Assembly (NCBI GenBank): GCA_026982035.1
Contig: JALSHW010000291.1
Span: 1-10,661, forward strand
DNA length: 10,661 bases
From: Phycisphaerales bacterium
GTDB taxonomy: Bacteria; Planctomycetota; Phycisphaerae; Phycisphaerales; UBA1924
Direction: 5' to 3'
The translations under genes and the position numbers were made by a program. This document shows, one piece after another, positions 1-5,012 of this stretch. Every line of letters starts with the position of its first letter. Within the stretch, counting starts at the first letter, position 1. The notes below the pieces were generated by a model. It had not been told where the DNA came from. It searched no databases and was given only the letters and a program-made list of their open reading frames with translations.

Positions 1-452
1 GTCTTCGTCATTCCAAAGGGCTTACGATGGTCATGATTGATATTGATCATTTCAAATCAGTCAACGATTCATTCGGGCATCCCGCGGGTGATGCGGTGAT
101 TTCTGGTGTGGCCAACCTTTTGATGAGCCATATCCGAAAGAGTGATATCGCGTGCCGATACGGCGGCGAAGAGTTTGCGATCATTCTTCCTGAGACCAGC
201 CCAGAACAGGCACTTGGGCTCTGCGATCGGATCCGGAGTGAATGTGAAGCCATGCATTGGTCGAGGCATCCAGATCGGAAGATCACCCTGTCGATGGGAA
301 TCACGGGTTGTGTTGATGGTCCGACCATGCAGCCAGGGCCTTGGATCGAACATTCGGACGCCAACTTGTACAAAGCCAAAGAAACTGGTCGAAACAAGAT
401 CGTCTGTGACGAAACCCAAGGCAAGCTCATCTCGCTTCCCAAAGCCAGCTAA
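1..452 (+). CDS. GGDEF-domain diguanylate cyclase, 5'-truncated by window edge
   Basis: This is the C-terminal catalytic part of a diguanylate cyclase, which makes the second messenger c-di-GMP from two GTP. The open frame continues to the left edge (frame of base 3), so about 149 residues are visible and any N-terminal sensor or receiver domain lies outside the window. The metal-binding segment 'MIDIDHFKSVND' is followed by the active-site motif GGEEF (bases 162-176). An inhibitory I-site RxxD (RKSD, bases 135-146) sits exactly five residues upstream of GGEEF, so product feedback inhibition is likely. The 'SMGIT' strand and the 'DANLYKAKETGRNKI' segment complete the fold. All catalytic signatures are intact, so the domain is probably active. 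It ends with TAA, and a SlyX-like gene starts 25 bases later on the same strand. Confidence 0.95.
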   Translation, partial: LRHSKGLTMVMIDIDHFKSVNDSFGHPAGDAVISGVANLLMSHIRKSDIACRYGGEEFAIILPETSPEQALGLCDRIRSECEAMHWSRHPDRKITLSMGITGCVDGPTMQPGPWIEHSDANLYKAKETGRNKIVCDETQGKLISLPKAS

Positions 453-477
453 TCATTTCCTTGACTACAATCAAGGC

Positions 478-738
478 ATGAGTCCAGACCAATCATTCCA
501 TTCAGATCGAGACCGCTTGGACAAGATCGAAGAGGCCTTGGGGTATCTTGAGGTCGATGGCGGACGGGCACGCGAGCAGTTTGATGAGTTGAGCAAGGCC
601 GTCCATGAGTTGAGCACCCGCATGCAACGGCTCGAATCGCGTATGATGGACCTCAACAGTCGAATAGAGACCCCAGACCCGGGTTTGGTGGCTCCGCCTC
701 ATAGTGCCGGGCCGGACATTCCGCGCGATCCGTTGTAG
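478..738 (+). CDS. SlyX-like small coiled-coil protein
   Basis: An 86-residue hydrophilic protein resembling the SlyX family. These are short coiled-coil proteins, usually about 70-75 residues, of unclear function. Residues 12-64 form a continuous heptad-rich helix ('LDKIEEALGYLE', 'FDELSKAVHELSTRMQRLESRM'). This is followed by a Pro-rich tail containing 'APPHS', which recalls the PPH(Y) end of SlyX. The frame is open further upstream (to base 142), but that stretch overlaps the GGDEF gene in another frame, so the ATG at 478 is taken as the start. The Shine-Dalgarno is weak (AAGG shortly before). It lies 25 bases after the cyclase stop and 22 bases before the lipoprotein start, so co-transcription is plausible. 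The SlyX assignment rests on pattern rather than alignment. Confidence 0.75.
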   Translation: MSPDQSFHSDRDRLDKIEEALGYLEVDGGRAREQFDELSKAVHELSTRMQRLESRMMDLNSRIETPDPGLVAPPHSAGPDIPRDPL

Positions 739-760
739 TTGGCTTGCGTATACTGTCCTG

Positions 761-1066
761 ATGAATACACACACAACAACGACCCACATTCGCATTGGGC
801 GATCTCTTGGGACTCTGGCGATCGGGCTTTTGGTACTGACCGTATCTTCTGGATGCCGCGATCTTCAAAAGAGGCGTGTTGAACTCAAGCAGGCCAGTGG
901 GGCAGATTCGACCCTGGACCCACGCTTTGGTTTGACCTCCGATGCCCAAGACCCAAGCGAGCGAGACAAAGAGCTCGGATATGGTAAGTGGAAACAAAAA
1001 CCTGAAGTCGATGGCACCGAAGCCCCAACTTCGCCGGGTCGTCGAAAGCCCTTCGGCTCACCATAG
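761..1066 (+). CDS. small putative lipoprotein, no recognised domain
   Basis: A 101-residue protein with a Thr-rich, basic N-terminus ('IRIGR') and a hydrophobic stretch (residues 15-29). A lipobox-like 'VSSGC' follows, with Cys32 as the likely lipidation site. Ser rather than Leu at -3 makes the lipobox non-ideal. The mature part is short, charged and probably unstructured, with 'DLQKRRVELKQ' early and a Pro/Gly/Arg-rich end. I do not recognise a family. The frame opens earlier (base 704), but starting there would overlap the SlyX-like gene and push the signal peptide inward, so the ATG at 761 is preferred. It lies between the slyX-like gene and yggS, 69 bases before the latter. The secretion call is reasonable, the function unknown. 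Confidence 0.65.
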   Translation: MNTHTTTTHIRIGRSLGTLAIGLLVLTVSSGCRDLQKRRVELKQASGADSTLDPRFGLTSDAQDPSERDKELGYGKWKQKPEVDGTEAPTSPGRRKPFGSP

Positions 1067-1135
1067 TGTGCTTCAATTTCGCTTGCCATGACCATGGAAT
1101 TGATGGATAGATCATTTTGAGAATTCGGAGCCACA

Positions 1136-1930
1136 ATGACAGAACTTGCAGATCGCTACACAGAAGTCAAAGAACGGGTTGCCCAGGCGGCTATTCGATC
1201 AGGCAGAACGCCCGAATCGGTGTATATGATTGCGGTTGCCAAGTACGCCGAACCCGAGAATATTCGTGAACTCATCGAGCTGGGGCATCGGGACTTTGGT
1301 GAGAACCGTGTCCAGCAACTTGCCCAACGGGCCGGGGTGATCAGTGAATGGTTTGATCGGATCAAATCGCTGCCTCGAACATCTGTGGATTCCAAGATTG
1401 ATGTTTCTGATCCGGTTCGCTGGCACATGATCGGGCATCTGCAACGGAACAAGGCGCGGAAAATCGCTGATTGCACCCGTCTGATCCATTCGGTTGATTC
1501 GTTGCGACTGGCTGAGGAACTGCAGGTGGTTGCCAACAAGCTTGATCGTGTAATTGATGTGCTGGTTCAGGTCAATGTCTCAGGGGAAGAATCCAAATCC
1601 GGACTTCCGATTGCAGCCCTTGGCGCGATTGCCGAGCAGATCGACACCATGATCAATGTCCGTGTGCGTGGATTGATGACCATGGCTCCGATTACCGAGG
1701 ACCCTGAGTCTTCCCGGGTTCATTTCTCGCGTTGCCGAGAGATCTTTGATGATTTGGTCAAGGCCGGGGTTGGTGAGGAACACTTCAATCTCCTGTCGAT
1801 GGGAATGTCAGGGGACTATGAAGTCGCCATCGAAGAGGGTGCCAATCTTGTGCGCGTGGGATCGGCGATCTTTGGTCACAAAGAGATTGAGCCATCGATG
1901 GATGAGTTGGTGGAGTCTTCTGAACTCTAA
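1136..1930 (+). CDS. yggS: YggS/PLPBP-family pyridoxal phosphate homeostasis protein
   Basis: A cytosolic PLP-binding protein of the alanine-racemase-fold type III family (YggS/PROSC), which buffers pyridoxal 5'-phosphate and has no known enzymatic turnover. The PLP lysine is Lys36 in 'IAVAKYAEP', the same position as in E. coli YggS. Further family signatures are 'FGENRVQ' (54-60), 'WHMIGHLQRNK' (96-106), 'VNVSGEESKSG' (146-156), 'RGLMTM' (178-183), and the phosphate-binding 'LSMGMSGD' (220-227) and 'VRVGSAIFG' (239-247). The length is 264 residues against about 230 usual. Part of the excess is roughly 16 extra residues between GENRVQ and WHMIG. The start ATG has GGAG (1127-1130) five bases upstream. 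The gene is convergent with the amidase gene, with only 15 bases between the stops. Confidence 0.95.
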   Translation: MTELADRYTEVKERVAQAAIRSGRTPESVYMIAVAKYAEPENIRELIELGHRDFGENRVQQLAQRAGVISEWFDRIKSLPRTSVDSKIDVSDPVRWHMIGHLQRNKARKIADCTRLIHSVDSLRLAEELQVVANKLDRVIDVLVQVNVSGEESKSGLPIAALGAIAEQIDTMINVRVRGLMTMAPITEDPESSRVHFSRCREIFDDLVKAGVGEEHFNLLSMGMSGDYEVAIEEGANLVRVGSAIFGHKEIEPSMDELVESSEL

Positions 1931-1945
1931 GCGGATCGTTGGCGT

Positions 1946-2749
1946 TTAGGCCTGAGTCGCGCGATCGGTGAGCATCGCCAGTACGCCGTTTGGTTGCCGA
2001 ATACGGACCATCTGAACTTGGAGGTTGCGACCTGGGCATGCGGTGCTGCGGAGCTCTCTGTGCGTATAGACGCGGCTCAGCGGGACGCTGAACCGCCGCA
2101 TCTCATGGGCGATCAGGGAATTGAGGGTGTCGAGGGCTTTGCTGGTGGGTCGGGCTTTTTCGTAGTTTCCAAACAGGACGATCCCGATGTTGCCTGGATT
2201 GTGGTGTTTGACATGGGCGCCTTGGAAGGTCAGTGGCCTTCCTTGCCAAGCCCGACCGGCGGGGTCGATGGCGTAGTGGTATCCAATGTCCGCCCAATGG
2301 TTCCCCAAGTGCCCCCTTCGGATAGCGACGAGCCGACGGACAGATTCGGCGTATCTTCCTGAGGGCAATGGACTAATGGCGTCGTGGTGGACGGTGATTC
2401 GTGTCACCCGCGACATTGGGTCGGCCAAGTTGGCTTTGGTTTTGCCTCGGGTCCATTTGATGCGGGGGATGACAAAATCTGGGAGTTGGGTCAAACTCGC
2501 TGAAGTTGAAGAGGTGGGGTTGTAGGTGGGTGGAGGGGCAACTGGGAGGGGGGATCGGGTGTTGATGATGGGGTCGGCGGGGATTGGTTGGCCGATCATG
2601 TTGTCGGATCGTTTCTTGCGTTTGGATCCGCTCTGGCATCCTCCCAGCCCTGAGAGAAGTCCGCTGATGGCAAGAATTGACCCCGCTTTGGCTCCAAGGT
2701 GCAGAACTTGGCGTCGGGTTGCCGAGGTAGGGTGTGTCGGATTATCCAT
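1946..2749 (-). CDS. Tat-exported lipoprotein N-acetylmuramoyl-L-alanine amidase (Amidase_2/PGRP fold)
   Basis: A predicted zinc amidase cleaving the MurNAc-L-Ala bond of peptidoglycan, acting in the periplasm and probably membrane-anchored. From the ATG at 2749 it has 267 residues. The N-terminus holds a twin-arginine motif (TRRQVL, Arg12-Arg13), a hydrophobic stretch (22-37) and a lipobox-like 'GLGGC' (Cys38). A Pro/Ser/Thr-rich linker covers about residues 55-90. The catalytic domain (about 95-255) shows 'ITVHHD' (likely ligand His121), 'DIGYHY' (Tyr158), 'GNIGIVLFGNY' and 'YTHRELRSTACPG' (His230, Cys238). These match the His/His/Cys zinc site and catalytic Tyr of T7 lysozyme and PGRPs. 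A TTG at 2761 would add four residues, but a good GAGG lies just 5' of ATG 2749 and overlaps the TTG start region, so the ATG is chosen. Confidence 0.9.
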   Translation of the reverse strand: MDNPTHPTSATRRQVLHLGAKAGSILAISGLLSGLGGCQSGSKRKKRSDNMIGQPIPADPIINTRSPLPVAPPPTYNPTSSTSASLTQLPDFVIPRIKWTRGKTKANLADPMSRVTRITVHHDAISPLPSGRYAESVRRLVAIRRGHLGNHWADIGYHYAIDPAGRAWQGRPLTFQGAHVKHHNPGNIGIVLFGNYEKARPTSKALDTLNSLIAHEMRRFSVPLSRVYTHRELRSTACPGRNLQVQMVRIRQPNGVLAMLTDRATQA

Positions 2750-2755
2750 TGCAGG

Positions 2756-2759
2756 CCTC
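2756..2759 (-). promoter_or_regulatory. Shine-Dalgarno deciding the amidase start
   Basis: On the minus strand GAGG is followed by six bases (cctgca) and then the ATG at 2749. The spacing is right for that ATG and incompatible with the in-frame TTG at 2761. Confidence 0.65.
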
Positions 2760-2809
2760 AAAATTCATGGGGTTCGTCCCGGCATGTTCTTCGGCTAGAT
2801 CGACAGAAC

Positions 2810-2818
2810 TGGTACAAT
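2810..2818 (+). promoter_or_regulatory. candidate extended -10 for the DUF481 gene
   Basis: The TGn motif is directly followed by TACAAT, five of six matches to TATAAT. No recognisable -35 lies 17 bases upstream (ttcggc), which is tolerable for an extended -10 promoter. Transcription would give a leader of roughly 100 bases. This is pattern recognition only. Confidence 0.3.
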
Positions 2819-2929
2819 GCTACACGATTGGGACCAGCGATGTGTCCTTCGCGCCTGATTTGGGCGAGTTCTTGCCAAGTTTCAGGTAAAATGACGGTTG
2901 ATTCAACAACAGCAAGGGGAGGTGGCGTG

Positions 2930-3943
2930 ATGGCCATCGGACGAATAACGGCTATTGGACTGGTCTTGGTACTGGCTCTCCCATGTTTTGGGCGTGTTGA
3001 TGCCGACAACGAAGCGGCGGCGGCGTTGGCCGAACTCCAACAAGCCAAAGTTGCCTATGCGCAGGCATTGGAACAGGTGCAGATCGCCAAGCTGAATCTG
3101 GATCGCGCCAGTGCCCACGCGATTGCGGTCGGGGCCTTGGGTGAGCCGGGTTCTGAATCGGCCAATTCTGCTCCGCCACCCAAATCGCCACCGCCTGAGC
3201 AAGCCAAGAAAGCCGTCACGACCAATGCAACCCCGTCGCCACCGGCTGAGATTGTCAAGAAAGACAAAGGCCCATCGTTTTGGACTGGATGGAAACGGTC
3301 AGTTCGCTTCGGATTCAACTCTTCATCTGGAAATACAAGGAACCAGAATCTGAATCTTCAGTTCAATACCAAGAGGAAATCCAAAAAATACATGACCAAG
3401 TTTGAATCAGAATATCGATTTGCAACACGCAATGGGATTGATTCACAGAATAGACTCGAGTTGAACTTTCGACATGAATGGCTCGCTCCAGAGGGGCATA
3501 AAGTTGGGTGGTGGACCACCGCCAGTTATGAACTCGACGAGTTTCAGGATTGGGAATATCGTGTGACAGCCCATGGAGGCATCAGTTACCAATTCATCAA
3601 AAACAAAACAACCTATCTCAAAGGCCGAACCGGATTCGGCGGGTCCAAGTCATTTGGAGGGTCATCCAACGAGTTTCGCCCAGAAGCCCTTGTCACAGGA
3701 ATCGATCTCAAACACAGTTTCAATGAAACAGTCAATCTTGAAGCAGGAACCGAATATTTCGTGGATGTGTCTATGGTCTCTCGCGATCGACTCAACAACA
3801 ATATCAAACTCAATATTCTTTTGGACAAAGAGAGCAATATGAATCTTCAGTTCAAACTCACCCATAAATTTGATTCTGAGCCCGGTGGAATAAAAGACAA
3901 TAACGACCTTTACTTCGATGTCACTGTGGGTTGGCAATTCTAG
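2930..3943 (+). CDS. DUF481 (YdiY-like) outer-membrane beta-barrel protein with coiled-coil and Pro-rich N-terminal region
   Basis: A 337-residue exported protein. Residues 1-25 look like a Sec signal peptide (hydrophobic 'GLVLVLALPCFG' with an Ala-rich cleavage area). Residues 28-65 form an Ala/Gln/Leu-rich helix or coiled coil, and 70-115 a Pro/Ala/Lys-rich linker. From about 115 to the end there are alternating amphipathic strands typical of DUF481, starting 'WKRSVRFGFNSSSGNTRNQ', where W...G...SSGNT is the family hallmark, and ending in the aromatic 'VTVGWQF' expected of barrel proteins recognised by the BAM complex. The frame is open from 2699, but a strong GGAGG (2918-2922) seven bases before ATG 2930 fixes the start. 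The function of the family is unknown. The 3' half is clearly more AT-rich than neighbouring genes. MscS follows 61 bases downstream on the same strand. Confidence 0.88.
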   Translation: MAIGRITAIGLVLVLALPCFGRVDADNEAAAALAELQQAKVAYAQALEQVQIAKLNLDRASAHAIAVGALGEPGSESANSAPPPKSPPPEQAKKAVTTNATPSPPAEIVKKDKGPSFWTGWKRSVRFGFNSSSGNTRNQNLNLQFNTKRKSKKYMTKFESEYRFATRNGIDSQNRLELNFRHEWLAPEGHKVGWWTTASYELDEFQDWEYRVTAHGGISYQFIKNKTTYLKGRTGFGGSKSFGGSSNEFRPEALVTGIDLKHSFNETVNLEAGTEYFVDVSMVSRDRLNNNIKLNILLDKESNMNLQFKLTHKFDSEPGGIKDNNDLYFDVTVGWQF

Positions 3944-4004
3944 CTTCAGTGCCAAGTTCAATCGAGTCAATATTTCAAACACACAACTTTCTAAGGAAGA
4001 GGGA

Positions 4005-4940
4005 ATGACCATGCAAGAAGAGGCAGCACAAACCACCGAGATGGTTGTTGAGACAGCCCAAGCAGCCAGCGAATCAGGGGCGGCCGAAGGATTCGGCGAC
4101 CTCGTTTCTCGCCTGTCCAGCGGCGACATGAGCGGCGACACATGGATCCTCGCATGGGAAACCATCGGCCAACCGGTACTTCTGGCAATCGTGCTGATTG
4201 TTTCGGTGATGTTTATCGCTGGGTGGATCAAGGGGTTGACCACCAAAGCGTGTCGCAAGGCCAATGTTGAAGAAACACTCTCCAGATTCCTTGGCAACAT
4301 GGTTCGGTACTTTGTCCTCTTTGCCGGCGGGATTGCGATTCTTGGAACGCTCGGTGTTGAGACGACGAGTTTCGCTGCGGTGCTTGCGGCGGCTGGATTT
4401 GCCGTCGGCATGGCGATGTCGGGGATGCTCGGTAATGTGGCCGCTGGGGTGATGCTGCTGTTCTTCCGTCCGTTCAAAGTCGGTGATGTGGCCAATGCAG
4501 GCGGCACCACTGGCAAGGTCATCGAGATTGGACTCTTTACGACGACCTTTGATACGCCTGACAACCGACGCATCATTGTTCCCAATGGTTCAGTCTTTGG
4601 TGGAACGATTGAGAATATATCGCACCACGAGACACGCCGAGTCTCGGTGTCTGTTGGTACTGACTATGGCGCTGATATTGACAAGACCCGTGAGGTTCTG
4701 GTAGCAGCGGCCAAGGCGTGCAGCGGTGTTTTTCAAGACCCTGAACCGGCGGCTGTCCTGACCGGACTGGGTGGATCGTCGATTGATTGGTCTGTGCGGG
4801 TATGGTGTAATTCGGCGGACTTCTGGGCGGTGAGTGATCAACTGACCCGTGATGTGAAGTACGCTTTGGACGGTGCCAACATTGGGATTCCGTATCCGCA
4901 GATGGATGTGCATCTGGATGGGAAAATTGCTCAGGGCTAA
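4005..4940 (+). CDS. mscS: MscS-family small-conductance mechanosensitive channel
   Basis: An inner-membrane tension-gated channel that releases solutes on hypo-osmotic shock. Predicted order for 311 residues: an acidic, Ala/Glu-rich N-terminal tail of about 45 residues, TM1 (about 55-76), TM2 (98-117), and pore helix TM3 (about 124-157) with the Ala/Gly pattern 'AAAGFAVGMAMSGMLGNVAAG'. The signature 'FFRPFKVGD' (153-161) follows, then the beta-domain ('GLFTTTFDTPDNRRIIVPNG') and the C-terminal alpha/beta cage ending near 'GIPYPQMDVHL'. The length is close to E. coli MscS (286). Two starts are possible: ATG 4005 with AAGGA seven bases upstream, or ATG 4011 with GAGGG seven bases upstream. 4005 is used. 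A strong intrinsic terminator follows the stop by 13 bases. Confidence 0.95.
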   Translation: MTMQEEAAQTTEMVVETAQAASESGAAEGFGDLVSRLSSGDMSGDTWILAWETIGQPVLLAIVLIVSVMFIAGWIKGLTTKACRKANVEETLSRFLGNMVRYFVLFAGGIAILGTLGVETTSFAAVLAAAGFAVGMAMSGMLGNVAAGVMLLFFRPFKVGDVANAGGTTGKVIEIGLFTTTFDTPDNRRIIVPNGSVFGGTIENISHHETRRVSVSVGTDYGADIDKTREVLVAAAKACSGVFQDPEPAAVLTGLGGSSIDWSVRVWCNSADFWAVSDQLTRDVKYALDGANIGIPYPQMDVHLDGKIAQG

Positions 4941-4949
4941 CTGAAACCC

Positions 4950-4972
4950 GTGGCACAGGCGTCCCGCCTGTG
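4950..4972 (+). repeat. 23-nt palindromic repeat, copy 1 of an inverted pair
   Basis: It begins GTGGCACAGGCG and contains the 8-bp hairpin described for the mscS terminator, plus a 5' GTGG head outside the stem. It is the exact reverse complement of bases 5014-5036. Asymmetric head plus hairpin is the architecture of REP elements. No other copy is apparent in this window. Confidence 0.9.
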
Positions 4973-4979
4973 TTTTTTT
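4954..4979 (+). terminator. intrinsic terminator of mscS, formed by repeat copy 1
   Basis: A perfect 8-bp GC-rich stem, CACAGGCG (4954-4961) paired with CGCCTGTG (4965-4972), has a 3-base loop (tcc) and is followed at once by seven T residues (4973-4979). It lies 13 bases after the mscS stop. The structure is visible directly; termination activity is inferred. Confidence 0.85.
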
Positions 4980-5012
4980 ATTCAGACAGAAGATCAATGG
5001 TGTAAAAAGTCA

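Larger units (their letters stand above)
2750..2929. other. divergent intergenic region, amidase / DUF481 gene
   Basis: These 180 bases separate two divergent genes and must hold both promoters. The best + strand candidate is an extended -10, TG-G-TACAAT (2810-2818), without a convincing -35. A second AT-rich hexamer, taaaat at 2887-2892, also lacks a good -35. I could not identify a minus-strand promoter, an operator dyad or an RNA gene here. Confidence 0.5.

Noticed and set aside
142..477. N-terminal extension of the SlyX-like frame
   Set aside because: It reads through the GGDEF coding region in another frame and has no family similarity; the ATG at 478 gives a family-sized protein.
1931..1945. 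Terminator between convergent yggS and amidase genes
   Set aside because: Only 15 bases separate the stops and no hairpin with a T tract is visible.
2750..2761. TTG start adding four residues to the amidase
   Set aside because: The Shine-Dalgarno GAGG at 2756-2759 is correctly spaced for ATG 2749 and overlaps the region of the TTG start.
3662..4585. 307-codon open frame on the minus strand over the DUF481 gene end and mscS
   Set aside because: It lies opposite two well-supported genes, and its Ser/Thr/Pro-rich translation has no domain; it is an antisense shadow.
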